NCBI GenBank assembly: GCA_038503065.1
Contig: JBCAMK010000002.1
Coordinates: forward strand, 3,038,001-3,102,000
Reading direction: 5' to 3'
Source: Paragyromitra xinjiangensis
Taxonomy: Eukaryota; Ascomycota; Pezizomycetes; Pezizales; Discinaceae
Length of the DNA: 64,000 nt
The notes beneath the pieces were generated by a model, which was given only the letters and a program-made list of their open reading frames with translations, had not been told where the DNA came from and searched no databases. Shown piece by piece: positions 1 through 11,332 of this stretch. How positions within the stretch are numbered: the first letter of the stretch is position 1; every line of letters begins with the position of its first letter. Made by a program: the position numbers and the translations under genes.

Positions 1-3000
1 GTGTTATGTAGTATGGATTGAGTCCAATTTTGCGTGAAATTGGTTCTTGTTGTTGCATTGAGAGCCTGAGGACAGTATAGTGCCAAGTGGCGAGAGGATA
101 AAAGAGCGCCACAATTGCATGTTGTTGCGGGCCGGAGGGGATTTGGGTCTGCGTTGGTGAGTTCAGTGCGCAGGAGAGAAATAGCTCTTGCTTGTGAACG
201 TCTTAAGAAGCGGGTGGTTTGTGGAGGGTGCAGGAAAACTGGGGAGGCGGTCTGTGATTGCCATGTGTGTAAGAGGTAGAGTTTTGGTTGGAGTGTGAGC
301 CATCCTAAAGTGGTGACTGTGTGTTTGCAGGGGGGGGAATTTGCTCCCTTCTTTGCTTGAGTATCGGCGGTTTCGTTGCCTGGGATGCCCATGTGAGATG
401 GAGTCCAGATTGCGTTGACGTCGCATTGTAGGTTGTGGAGGGTTTGGATGTGATTGAGTGTGGCAGATAGAAATTGCCTGTTAGAAGTAGGATTGCCTGC
501 TAGTGCCAGAAGTGCGTTTTGATTGTCGACACAGAGGTAGACCGGGAGTGGTAGGTCAATGAGGTTCTTGAGTAAATATGAGAGGGCTTCTTGCATGCCA
601 TGGATTTCGGCGTCCTCATTTTCGCAATGGGGGCCAAGGCAGCAGGAATCTGTATAGGAAGCAATAGGAGTGCCATTCTGGTACCGGAGGATATTCCATC
701 CTGCCGAGGTGATGCCATTTTCTTGTTTGGAGCCATCAGAATATAGTACCCATGCACCATGCAGAGTTTGAAGCCAATCGAGGTGGGTGAGGGAGGAAGA
801 TTGTTTCGTGCCTGATATGTGGATGTTGGTGTTTGTGAGATAGGGGGAAGAAGGGAGGGAAAGGGTTTCCAATGGGGGGCCACTGAGGAATTTTGCTGTA
901 AGAGAGCCAATGCGTTGTAAGCCTGTTCCTAGTTTATTGGAGGGGTGAAGGTATGTGAGAAGAGATTGGTGTAGGGGGTGTTGTGAATTCCTTAGGAGTC
1001 GGATTCCATAACGTTGGGAATGCATATCAAGCAAGAGATGAAGTGGTGGTAGGCCTGATTCGGGGAGAAGTTTATTTATTGGGGTCCACCGGGGGAGGCC
1101 TGTAATTAGGCGAGCCAATTTATGATAGGCGGGGTTTAGGCGGTCAAGAATTGATTGGCTTCCTGTCCACCAGACTTCAGCCCCCTATAGGGCTCCAGGG
1201 AGAGCGATGGAATTTGCTAATTGGTGAAGGAGGTTGGGGGTTGGGCCTTTATTGCGAACCAATTTTCGGATTAATTCAGTGGTGGAACAGAGGCGAGATG
1301 CTGCTTTGAAAGCGTGTTTGTGAAAAAGTAGGCATTGATCTACGATGATGCCTAGAGTTTTGATGTGCGTGGAGGGGATTATGCTTTCCCCTAGGATGTT
1401 GATTGGAGTGGCCATTCCTGCCTGTGAAAGCTTGGCTTGGGTTGGAATGATATGCATGAGTTCGGTTTTTGGAGGGGAAAAGGTAATGTTGAGATGGGTG
1501 GCCCTGCTGAGCTTGGATCTGAATCGCTCTTCCAGTCTTTTAACTGCGAAGGGGCGAGTGCGTGCATTTTGAAGCATGGTGTCATCATCGATGTAGATAG
1601 TTGAAAGCTCTGTGTTTGATTGTAGCGTGGATGGGGAGTCTAATGCACTCGCGTATATGGTGAAAGCTATGGATGATATTGGAGAGCCTTGGGGAAGGCC
1701 CGTTGATAAGGTATTGGTGGGGCCTATTTCTCCATTGATGCGGAAAGCGATTGTGCGATTAGAGGTAAAACTGGTGAGCCATCGAATGCACCATGTGGGG
1801 AAGGTGTAGTGCTTTAAAATGTCTAGAAATCTGGGGTAAGAGACACAGTTAAAAGCACCTTCTATATCGGTTGCAAGTAAGGTGGGACGTAACACTTGTC
1901 CGTGTTTGACTTGAAATTGTTGTGGTGTTGCAATGTGTTTTGTGGCGTTGGTGAGGAGTGAAAGGAGGGAATCAGAGGCAGAAATGCCTGATCTTGCGCC
2001 TGTGTGATGTGGTTGGAGTGCTCCGTTTTGGGAAGCTATTGATTCGAGTCTTCTGGCCATGAGTTTTTCGAGTAGTTTCCCTAGACAAGAAAGTAGGGAG
2101 ACCGGTCGGTGGCTTTTGGCTTGTGTGTAGTCAGGCTTGTTGGCTTTGGGTATGGGAACACAGTGTGCATGTTTCCATTCGTTTGGCATAATGCCATGGG
2201 TGAGAAGTGCGCTGAATAGTGATGTGAGGAGTTGTGGTCTTGCTCGGTGGAGTTCTCTGAGTGATAGGTAATTGATGCCATCTGGACCTACTGCGGTAGC
2301 GAGGTTGGCTTTCTGCAGGAATTTTTCTATTTCCAGTGCAGAGATGTTGAGGGGTATGTTGGATGTGTCTTTTATCACGGGAGATAGGAAATTTTGAGGA
2401 AAGGGGGGGGGATCTTTTGTGTGTGGAGGGAAGAATGCAGCGTGAAAGGCTTGTGCTATGTCGTGAGTGGATGTGTTTCCTTCAATATTGTGTATTGAGG
2501 GTTTGTTTCGGGCTTGTGAGCCCTTAATGAGGTTATAGGTGGAGGAGGCTGTTGCGTTTTTCAGGGAAGTGTGCCAGTGGTTCCATTGCGCCAGCCTGAA
2601 TTCTTGTTTCCAGGTGGCGCGAAGGATGGTGGCTTTATCTTTCCATTGAGGAGGGGCGTTGGGCTTTCGTGCTTGCCTTAGAAGCCATGCAAGCTTTCGT
2701 TTGATGTTTGTGAGTGTGGGCGTCCACCAATTTTTTGTATGAGTTGCTGGTTTGGACATTGGTACAGCAATTTGGATCGCTTCTTGTAAGCATTGCATTA
2801 TTGATTGGAGAGAGGCTAGGGTGCTTTCAGGTGTAGAATATGACAGGTGAAGGTTCGCGTTGCGGATGGCTTCGTGGAATGCAGGCCAGTTTGTTTTGGA
2901 AAAAAGGGGTCGAGATATATATGAGGGTGGTTATAGGTTTAAGATGGTTTGGGTTAGGAGATGATTGGAGTTATGTTGATTGTTTGCTATGGCAGCCCAT

Positions 3001-3641
3001 TGGCCCAACTGGGCGTCTAGTCCTCTGGCGAAGGAAAGGTCGATGGCCGTGGGAGAGGAGCCATTTCTGGGGAAATGAGTTAGGGTGCCTGGCTTATTAA
3101 GGAGGGTGAAGTGGTTGTCTTCGAGGAAGTCGATAAGTGTTTGAGTGATGCTTCCATATTTGGGGAATAAGTGCTGATGAGTTTCAGAATGAGGGCCATA
3201 CCACCAAGGGTGATGGAGGTTGAAGTCCCCTGTGAGGAGGGTGTTTCGATGGAAGTGATGATTAAAGATAGGAAGGTGTAGGTCTTTTGTTGGTTGCAGG
3301 TAAAGGTTGCAAAGGTCCATTGTGGTGAGGCTGAGGGTGCAGCGAGTTATAATGACATTGGGGTTTGGTTGCGCAGTAACTATGGTTTTAATACCTCGGT
3401 GTTTGCGAACGTAGGTTACTACTTTGGGAGGAGAATTTGAATGTGATGGAAAAAAGACATCAAATTGCCGGGCAAGCGGAGGAAGGTTGTTGTGATCTAG
3501 CCATGGTTCCTGAAGTAGAAGAAAAATGATTGAAGAATTGTTATTCGCGTCGGTGATTGCTGAAAGGGTGGAAGCCTGTCTTTTGGCACAGTTCAACTGC
3601 TGTACCAGGGTGTTGCTGTTTGTGTTTGATTGTTGATTCAT
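1..3641 (-). pseudogene. LINE ORF2 (endonuclease-RT-RNase H), E8, broken and partial
   Basis: The start is the ATG at 3641 inside the TAATG shared with the end of ORF1. The endonuclease part (3641-2931) shows LLQEPW and GDFNLHHPWWYG. It ends at a TAA where the intact copies have CAA (NLQPPSY). The same frame reopens and runs through the reverse transcriptase, with YIDDDTML, to a TAG at 1185, where related copies read GALYGAE (TAC to TAG). RNase H homology continues to the window edge, including CVDNQNALLAL around 525. The C-terminal end is outside the window. The frame is otherwise kept, so decay is recent and mostly by point mutation. Confidence 0.88.
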
Positions 3642-5460
3642 TAAACGGTGGGGGTGTCTTTATTGGTAGAGCGGATGTTAGCGATGATTTTCGCATAGTG
3701 AGTGCAGGAATTGCGTTCGAAGGCTTTGTGGGATTGGTTGCAGTTAATGCACCTGATTGGGGGGTGGGAACATTTGGTGCCAGTGGGGCAGTTGGGGGTG
3801 TTGCAAGGGTGTTTGGAGGTTTCATGTGGTTCTGCGCAGATTGCACAGACAGTGTCCTTTTTGCAGGTCTGTTGGTGGTGTCCATCATCAGCAAAAAAAG
3901 ATATTTGTCTTCAGGACCTTCAGGTGCAATATGGCCTTCTGGAAGACCCTGAAGACCCTGAAGACAAAATCTCACTGGAAGACAAAAAATATGTTCCCGG
4001 ATTTGGCTGAATGATAACATATCAAAAGTGAAAAATTGTCTTCCAGTCCTTCAGATGCAATATGGCCTTCTGGAAGACACTGAAGGCCCTGAAGACATAA
4101 TCTCACTGGAAGACAATTACTTTTTTTGCTGATGATAGGCTTGGCATTTGCGGCATTGGGTGGTGGGGGTGACGGAAAAGTATTCTTGGATGCGGCACAT
4201 GGAATTGAAGAGGGGGATCTGTGAAAAGCCAAGTGTTTCCGTGGTGAATTTCTGAGGGAGGGAGATGACGATGGCAGAGTGGGTCTTGTTGGATCTTGCT
4301 TCTGGGGTTGTGAGCCATCTTGGGGTTTGTGCAAGAATGATTGTGGGGATGGCTGTTGTCAGAGCAGTGACGATGTCTGGCATAGTGACAGTGGTGGGGA
4401 CGTTGTGGATGATAAATTTAGACCAGCGGGAGTTGGGGCGCGCTTCAGTGATGGGCACCTTGAGAAGGGTGCAAGCCTTTTCAATTTCTTTTGAGTAGGT
4501 GGAGCAGATTTGTTCTGCGGATTCATCGGGTCTGGTGGTGAGCACGAGGTTTTGACGTGCTGTTTTGGTGCAGATGAGGAGGGAGGTGTTGCGGGGGGCG
4601 AGTTCTTTGTTTATGGCTGTGAGGATTGCGCCATTGGTGAGTTCTTCAGGAATGTCACCAGAGGTTTCCACCACAATTTGGCGGTTGATGGTTGTGAACT
4701 GGGGTTGGAAGAGCTTTGGCACAGGGGCTTTCTTTTTGCGGCCATTGCTTTTGGTTTGTGGTGCTGCGGGTTTTTGGGCTGCCTGGGCATAGGTGATGGG
4801 TTTGCCATTGTTGATCAGGGGGGCGTTGCGTGCTGGGGGGGGGTTTGTGTTGGTGTTTGTATTTTGGTGAGGGGGGGTGGTGTTGAGTTTCTTGTCCATT
4901 TTGTGGAGAAGGGAGGACATGCCATTCATTGCAGTGGATAGAGAGGCAACCATTTGTTGCAAGTGTTGCGTTTCTTTCTTGAGAGCATCGATGTTGTCTC
5001 TTTGTTCGGAGACTTTATGGAGGAGAAATTGGTTGTCCTCAACCATTTTGGCGTCTATGCGGGTGAAGCTGCTTTTCATGAGCCAGGATTGATATTGGCC
5101 ACAGTCTTCGCCAGAGGGGAGTTCGGGCATGTAATCTTCAGTGGAGTCAAAATCCTTCAGCCAGTTGGGGGTGGAGTCAAGTGGGATTTCTCCCATGTGC
5201 TCCTCGTCGATATATTGGGAGTCGGTAGTGAGATTAGCTGGACCTGCAGTAGCAGGGTCAGCAAACATGGAAAGGCCAGTGGATCCAGGGAGGGACATCT
5301 TGGTGGGTGAGCCAGAGCCTGCTGGGGCAGGTGAGGGGTTGGAAAGTTCTCTTTTGCGGCCGATGATGGGAAGGGTGAAGCTGGGGCCAAGGCCTACAAG
5401 CTTTACGGGGGATGGGGATGGGGTTCTGGAATGCCTCGGTGGAGTTTGAGGAGAATCCAG
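3641..5460 (-). pseudogene. LINE ORF1 (gag-like, zinc knuckles), E8, interrupted by a MITE
   Basis: Homologous to the 522-residue ORF1 of E2. It runs from the conserved CTG at 5460, is open to about 4117, and is then broken within the first zinc knuckle (CRKCQAY) by the 249-bp MITE at 3886-4134. The rest (CX2CX4HX4C remainder and the third knuckle ending in NSC) follows at 3885-3641. Removing 251 bases (MITE plus a 2-bp duplication) gives exactly the 1569-nt length of the intact copies, so the MITE is the main lesion. Confidence 0.88.
3886..4134. mobile_element. MITE, 249 bp, inside LINE ORF1
   Basis: Perfect 15-bp terminal inverted repeats (CATCAGCAAAAAAAG at 3886; its complement ends at 4134) flanked by AT on both sides. 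The uninterrupted site is known from the sister LINE copies (E2 reads TCCATAGGC), so both the ends and the 2-bp duplication are certain for this copy. Inside are two direct repeats of about 83 bp (about 3907-3993 and 4036-4118). Each is bounded by its own short inverted repeat (TGTCTTC and GAAGACA types). There is no ORF. A second copy lies at 44799-45046. I cannot assign a transposase family. Confidence 0.85.
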
Positions 5461-5897
5461 TGTGTTGTGGGGCAATGTGCCTGTGCTTTATGAAAGCGGG
5501 GTAAGGGTGGTGATGAATGAAGCGCGAGAGTTAAAGACTTTTGGGTTTGTGTAACGCCGTTGCAACGTAGATTTTGGTGTTTTGCAGGGATTATTTTAGT
5601 CGCGAGGACGTTGTTGTTTTTTTTTTTTTTTTTGAATCGATTTAGATTATTCAACTACCTACTAGCTAAACAAAATGGCACGGTATACAAAAATACATGG
5701 CCTCATCCCCCACCAACCTCATAACATCCCCAATAAAACATCATAAACATAAATGAAAATACAAAAACCCAAATTTAAAAATAAACAACCAACAAATCAA
5801 ACAATTTTTACCTGAAAACCCATTCCGGATACAAAAGGAAAACTTCCCCCGCCCGGAAAACCAGTTACATGTAATCGAGCAAATTTAAATTCGTAAG

Positions 5898-8800
5898 TCA
5901 ATCGAAGAAATTTTTAGAAGTAAGAGTTGCCAAGTTATTATCTCGAATGAAGGCAAGCAAGGCTGTGACGTCGTGATTGTGTAAAATGGCTTGAGACCAA
6001 TCTTGAGGAAAATTTTGGCGCGTTGTGATGTTTAACGGACAATCCAATGCTAAATGTCGTGATGATAGAAGAATGCCACAATTGCAAGTTGTTGCGGGAC
6101 GAAGAGGGTTTGGATCTGCATTGGTGAGTTCAGTGCGCAGCAGGGATATGGCTCTCGCTTGTGATCTCCTTAAGAAGCGTGTGGTTTGTGGCGGGTGTAA
6201 AGAAACTGGAAAGGCAGTTTGTGATTGCCATTCATTTAAGGTGTTGTTTTTGGGTTGGAGAGTGAGCCAGCCTAGAGTGGTGACTGTATGACGGCAGGGA
6301 GGGAGATGTGCTCCCATCTTTGCTTGATTGTCTGCCATCTCGTTGCCTGGGATCCCCATGTGAGATGGGGTCCAGAGTCCATGGACGTCGCATTGGAGAT
6401 TATGGAGTGTTTGAATGTGATTTAACGCAGCGGAAAGGAACTGTCTATTCGATGTGGAATGACCTGAAAGTGCTAGGAGTGCGTTCTGATTATCGACACA
6501 TAGGTAAATTGGAAGAGGTAGAGTGACGAGTTTTTGCAGCAGGAAAAATATGGCTTCTTGTATGCCATGTATTTCGGCATCCTCATTTTCACAATGTGGA
6601 CCGAGGCAGCAAGAACCTGTGTAGGAAGCGGTGGGGATGCCATTTTGATAGCGAAGGATGTTCCATCCTGCGGCACTGATGCCATTTTCCTGTTTTGAAC
6701 CGTCGGAATATAGTAGCCATGCTTCTTGTAGCGATTGGAGCCAATCTAGGTGGGTGAGGGAGGCAGATTGTTTTGTGCCTGAAATGTGGATGTTTTTAAT
6801 TGATAAAAAGGGGGAAATGGGTAATTTTAAATTTTCCAGTGGGGAATCAGGGATGAGTTTTGCGATGAGGGAACCAATACGTTGGATGCCTGTGCCTTGC
6901 GTTGTTGACGGATGTAGATTTGCTAGGAGGAGGGTATGTAGGGGATTGTGTGGATTCTTCAGTATCCGAATGCCATATTGTTGGGAACGAAGATTGAGGA
7001 GAAGATGTAAGGGGAGAAAGCCCGCTTTGGGGAGGAGCTTGCTTATTGGAGTCCAGCGGGGAAGGCCTGTGATTAGGCGTGCGAGTCGGTGATAAGCAGG
7101 GTTAAGACGATCTAGGATCGTTTGACTACCAGTCCACCAGATTTCGGCTCCGTAAAGGGCGCCAGGAAGGGAAATTGAATTTGCCAATTGATGAATGAGG
7201 TTGGGAGTTGGGCCTTTATTTCGAACTAATTTCCGGATCAGTTCAGTGGTGTGACGGAGGGAAGTTGCTGCTTTAGATGCATGCTTGTGGAAGAGTAGGC
7301 GTTGATCAACGATTATGCCTAGAGTTTTGATGTGTGTGGTTGGATGTACAAGGTTTCCTTGAATGTTAATGGGGGTGTTTAGGCCCGCCTGTTGCAATTT
7401 GGCTTGGGTCGGGATTATGTGCATGAGCTCGGTCTTGGGAGGGGAGAAGGTAATGTTGAGGTGGGTGGCTCTGTCCATTTTGATTGTGAACCTTTCTTCT
7501 AGTCTTTTGATTGCAAAGGGACGAGTGCGTGCGTTCTGTAGCATTGTGTCGTCATCAATATAAATGGTGGAAAGTTCGGTATCACTTTGTTGGGAGGAAG
7601 GAGAATCCAAGGCGCCTGCATATATTGTGAAGGCTATGGAGGATATGGGGGAGCCTTGAGGGAGGCCTGTTGCTAGAGCGTTGGTGGGGCCCATTTCACC
7701 ATTGATTCGGAAGGCAATGGAGCGGTTAGAGGTGAAGGAATCGAACCACTGTGTGCACCAGTTCGGAAAAGTGTAATGTTTAAGGATGTCTAAGAATCTG
7801 GGATAGGAAACACAATTGAAGGCACCCTCTATGTCCGTGGCGAGTAGAGTTGGACGGAGGGGTTGACCATGTTTGACTTGGAATTTGTGTGGGATTGCGA
7901 GCTGGTTGTGTGCATTGGATAGTAATAGCAGGAGAGAATCAGAGGTGGAAATGCCTGATCTGGCTCCTGTGTGGTGGTTCTGGAGAGCTCCATTTAGAGA
8001 GGCTATTCGTTCGAGTCGTTTCGCCATGAGTTTTTCAAGGAGTTTGCCCAGGCATGATAAGAGGGATACCGGCCGGTAGCTTTTGGCCTGGGTGTAGTTA
8101 GGTTTGTTGGCTTTGGGTATGGGAACGCAATGTGCTAATTTCCATTCCTCTGGCATGATGCCATGGGTGAGGAGCGCTGTGAAGAGTAGGGTGAGGAGTT
8201 CTGGTCTGGCTCGGTGTAATTCTCTGAGTGAAAGATAGTTTATTCCATCCGGTCCTACTGCGGTCGAAAGATTAGCTTTTTGAAGCAGCTTCTCAATTTC
8301 GTTTGCTGAGATGTCTAGCGGGGCATCGTGGGTGTTGGTTTTAGGAGGGGGTAAAAAATTTGGTGGGAAGGGGGAAGGATCAGATGTTTTTGGTGGAAAA
8401 AAAGTAGAATGAAAGATTTGGGCAATGCCAGCGGTGGTGGTTTGGCCTTCAATGTTGTGTAAAGTAGATTTATTTCTTGCTTGGGAGCCTTTGATGAGGT
8501 TGTAGGCTGAACTTGCAGTTGTGTTTTGGAGGGAAGTGTGCCAATGGTTCCATTGTGTGAGTTTGATTTCCTGTTTCCACAGGGAGCGAAGGGAGTTGGC
8601 TCGGCTTCTCCAGTGCGGAGGAGCGTTGGGCTTCCTTGATTGCCTGAGTAGCCATGCTAATTTGCGCTTGATGTTGGTGAGGGTGGGTGTCCACCAGTTC
8701 TTGGTATGGGTTTTTGGTTGAGACATGGGGACTGCGGTGTGAATGGCTTGTTGAAGACTTTTTGTGATGGAATTGAGTGATGTGAGTGTGGTTTCAGGTG

Positions 8801-9608
8801 TGCCAAAATGAAGAGGTATGATGGCATCTTGAATGGACTTATGGAAGGCGGGCCAATCTGTTTTAGAAAAAAGGGGTCGTGATATGTATGAAGGTGGTTG
8901 CAGATTGATGATGGTTTGGGTGAGAAGGTGATCAGAATTATGTTGATTATTTGCTAGGGCCGCCCAGTGTCCTAGATGGGCGTCTAATCCTCTAGCGAAG
9001 GTGAGATCTATTGCTGTGGGGGAGGAACCATTTCTGGGGAAATGGGTTAGGGTGCCTGGCTTGTTGAGAAGAGAGAACTGATTATCTTCGAGGAAATCAA
9101 TGAGGCGTGTGGTTGTGCTATTATGTTTGGGGAAAAGGTGTTGGTATGAATCTGCTTTGGGACTGTACCACCAGGGATGGTGAAGGTTGAAATCCCCTGT
9201 GAGGATGGTGCTGCGATGAAAGGAGTAAGTGAAGATTGGAAGGTGTAGATCTTTCGTGGGTTGCAGATAAAGGTTGCATAGATCCATGGTTGTGAGGTTA
9301 AGAGTGCACCGGGTTATGATGACGTTTGAATTTGGTTGCATGGTAACTAGGGTTTTGATGCCCAAGTGCTTGCGCACATACGTTACTACTTTGGGAGGAA
9401 GATTTGTGTTTGAAGGAAAGAAAGCATCAAACTGATGTGCAAACGGAGGAACATTATTGTGGTCTAGCCAGGGTTCTTGTAACAGTAGGAAAATTATAGA
9501 AGGATTGTTGTTCGCGTCTAGAATTGCTGAAAGGGTGGAGGCTTGCCCTTTGGCACAGTTCAGTTGCTGTGCCACGGTTACGCCGGGTGCATACTGTTGT
9601 GGATTCAT
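5898..9608 (-). CDS. LINE ORF2 polyprotein, E7 (1236 aa, 11 residues short)
   Basis: Apurinic-type endonuclease, reverse transcriptase, RNase H and a C-terminal zinc finger in one protein for target-primed reverse transcription. Motifs: LLQEPW, GDFNLHHPWWYSP, YIDDDTML in the RT, SDGSKQENG and DAEIHGIQEA and VDNQNALLAL and PSHMGIPGNEMAD in RNase H, and CNCGILLSSRHLALDC near the end. It starts at the ATG of TAATG. It ends at TGA after LTSKNFFD where complete copies read FFDRL, which fits a CGA to TGA change, so only the last 11 residues are missing. Confidence 0.9.
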   Translation of the reverse strand: MNPQQYAPGVTVAQQLNCAKGQASTLSAILDANNNPSIIFLLLQEPWLDHNNVPPFAHQFDAFFPSNTNLPPKVVTYVRKHLGIKTLVTMQPNSNVIITRCTLNLTTMDLCNLYLQPTKDLHLPIFTYSFHRSTILTGDFNLHHPWWYSPKADSYQHLFPKHNSTTTRLIDFLEDNQFSLLNKPGTLTHFPRNGSSPTAIDLTFARGLDAHLGHWAALANNQHNSDHLLTQTIINLQPPSYISRPLFSKTDWPAFHKSIQDAIIPLHFGTPETTLTSLNSITKSLQQAIHTAVPMSQPKTHTKNWWTPTLTNIKRKLAWLLRQSRKPNAPPHWRSRANSLRSLWKQEIKLTQWNHWHTSLQNTTASSAYNLIKGSQARNKSTLHNIEGQTTTAGIAQIFHSTFFPPKTSDPSPFPPNFLPPPKTNTHDAPLDISANEIEKLLQKANLSTAVGPDGINYLSLRELHRARPELLTLLFTALLTHGIMPEEWKLAHCVPIPKANKPNYTQAKSYRPVSLLSCLGKLLEKLMAKRLERIASLNGALQNHHTGARSGISTSDSLLLLLSNAHNQLAIPHKFQVKHGQPLRPTLLATDIEGAFNCVSYPRFLDILKHYTFPNWCTQWFDSFTSNRSIAFRINGEMGPTNALATGLPQGSPISSIAFTIYAGALDSPSSQQSDTELSTIYIDDDTMLQNARTRPFAIKRLEERFTIKMDRATHLNITFSPPKTELMHIIPTQAKLQQAGLNTPINIQGNLVHPTTHIKTLGIIVDQRLLFHKHASKAATSLRHTTELIRKLVRNKGPTPNLIHQLANSISLPGALYGAEIWWTGSQTILDRLNPAYHRLARLITGLPRWTPISKLLPKAGFLPLHLLLNLRSQQYGIRILKNPHNPLHTLLLANLHPSTTQGTGIQRIGSLIAKLIPDSPLENLKLPISPFLSIKNIHISGTKQSASLTHLDWLQSLQEAWLLYSDGSKQENGISAAGWNILRYQNGIPTASYTGSCCLGPHCENEDAEIHGIQEAIFFLLQKLVTLPLPIYLCVDNQNALLALSGHSTSNRQFLSAALNHIQTLHNLQCDVHGLWTPSHMGIPGNEMADNQAKMGAHLPPCRHTVTTLGWLTLQPKNNTLNEWQSQTAFPVSLHPPQTTRFLRRSQARAISLLRTELTNADPNPLRPATTCNCGILLSSRHLALDCPLNITTRQNFPQDWSQAILHNHDVTALLAFIRDNNLATLTSKNFFD

Positions 9609-11176
9609 TAAACAGTGGGGGTTTCTTTATTGATTGAGCGGATGTTGGCAATGATCTTGGCGTAGTGAGTGCAAGAGTTGCGCTCAAATGCTTTGTGGGA
9701 CTGGTTGCAGTTGACGCAACGGTTTGGAGGGTGAGAGCATTTTGTGCCCGTGGGGCAGTTGGGGGTGCTGCACGGGTGTTTGGAAGTTTCGTGAGGTTCG
9801 GCACAGATTGCACAGACAGAATATTTTTTGCAGGTTTGTTGGTGGTGTCCGTAGGCCTGACATTTGCGACATTGGGTGGTGGGGGTGACCGAGAAGTATT
9901 CTTGGATTCAGCACATAGCGTTGAAGAGGGGGATTTGGGAGAAGCCGAGAGTTTCGGAGGTGAATTTCTGTGGAAGAGCGATGACAACTGCAGAATGGGT
10001 TTTCTTGGTCCTGGCCTCTGGGGTGGTTAGCCATCTGGGGACCTGAGCAAGGACAATGGTTGGGATTGCTGTGGTGAGAGCGTTGGTGACATCTTCCATG
10101 GTTACAGAGGTGGGGATGTTGTGAATGATGAATTTTGACCAGCGGGAGTTGGGGCGTGCTTCAGTGACGGGTACTTTGAGGAGGTTGCAGGCAGCCTCGA
10201 TTTCTTTGGAAAAAGCAGAGCAAATCTGTTCTGCGGATTCGTCGGGTCTGGTGGTGAGGACAAGGTTCTGTCTTGCTGTTTTCGTGCAGATGAGGAGGGA
10301 GGTGTTGCGAGGGGCGAGTTCCTTATTGATTGCAGTGAGGATTGCACCGTTGGTGAGTGTTTCAGGGATGTCGCCAGAAGTTTCTACTATGATCTGGCGA
10401 TTGATGGTGGTGAATTGAGGTTGGAAGAGTTTGGGGACGGGTGTTTTCTTCTTGCGTCCATTGTTCTTAGTCAGTGGTGCCGCAGGTTTCTGGGCTGCTT
10501 GGGCATAAGTGATGGGCTTGCCGTTGTTTACAAGAGGGATATCGCGTGCTGGGGGGGGAGTGGTGTGGGTGTTGGGAGTTTGAGGAGGGGGGGTGGTTCC
10601 GAGTCTCTTGTCCATCTTGTGTAGGAGAGAAGACAGGCCGTTCATCGCAGTGGAGAGTGAGGCAACCATTTTCTAGAGATGTTGAGTCTCTTTCCTGAGT
10701 GCGTCGATGTTGTCCCTTTGATCAGAGACTTTCTGGAGGAGGAATTGGTTGTCTTCAACCATCTTTGCGTCAATGCGGGCAAAGCTGCTCTTCATGAGCC
10801 AGGATTGGTACTGGCCGCAGTCTTCGCCAGATGAGAGTTCAGGCATATAGTCTTCGGTGAGATCGAAGTCTTTGAGCCAGTTGGGGGTGGAATCACCTGG
10901 GACTTCGCCCATGTGTTCTTCGTCAATATACTGGGAGTCAGTGGTGAGGGCAGCTGGACCCGCGATAGCAGGGTCGGCAAACATGGAAAGGCCAGTGGAT
11001 CCGGGGAGGGACATCTTGGTAGGTGAGCCGGAGCGTGCTGGGGCAGGTGAGGGGTTGGAAAGTTCTCTTTTGCGGCCGATGATGGGGAGGGTGAAGCTGG
11101 GGCCAAGGCCTACAAGCTTCACAGGAGATGGGGATGGGGTTCTGGAATGCGTCGGTGGAGTTTGAGGAGGATCCAG
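9608..11176 (-). pseudogene. LINE ORF1, E7, two nonsense codons
   Basis: Same length (1569 nt from the CTG at 11176) and frame as the intact ORF1 copies. It is broken by TAG at 10673 (QHL then stop then KMVAS, where others have CAG) and by TGA at 9908 (NAMC then stop, where others have CGA then IQEY). Both are C to T changes on the coding strand. The zinc knuckles lie beyond the second stop. The end overlaps the ORF2 start by one base. Confidence 0.88.
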
Positions 11177-11332
11177 TGTGTTGTGGGGCAATGCGCCCCT
11201 GCTTCATGAAAGCGGGGTAAGGGTGGTGATAAATGAAGCGCGAGTGTTAAAGACTTTTGGGTGTGTGTAACGCCGTTGCAACGTAGATTTTGGAGTTTTG
11301 CAGGGATTATTTTAGTTGCGGGGACGGTGTTG

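Larger units (their letters stand above)
1..5616 (-). mobile_element. Tad1-like LINE copy E8, cut by the window edge
   Basis: This is the leftmost unit of the array. Its 5' end lies at 5616, directly against the 17-nt poly(T) of the next unit, and its 3' end is beyond position 1. It begins, on the minus strand, with the array-wide 5' motif starting CAAC and followed by GTCC. ORF1 is interrupted by a 249-bp MITE and ORF2 carries at least two stops, so the copy is dead. It shares the TAATG overlap between ORF1 and ORF2 with the other two-ORF copies. Confidence 0.9.
5617..11332 (-). mobile_element. Tad1-like LINE copy E7, near full length
   Basis: From the 5' end at 11332 to the poly(T) tract 5617-5633 (poly(A) on the element strand), 5716 bp. 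The 3' terminus carries the array-wide tail motif AATCTAAATCGATTC followed by A(17). ORF1 has two premature stops; ORF2 is open for 1236 codons. The copy is probably inactive because of ORF1. Confidence 0.92.

Noticed and set aside
3941..3966. CRISPR-like or coding short repeats (TGAAGACCC units)
   Set aside because: Only three short units, inside the MITE module; no spacers and a eukaryotic context.
4510..4941. Plus-strand ORFs across the LINE array (also for example 9665-10030, 17467-17832, 23658-24413)
   Set aside because: They recur at the same place opposite ORF1 or ORF2 in every copy, have odd composition and no domain; they are antisense shadows.
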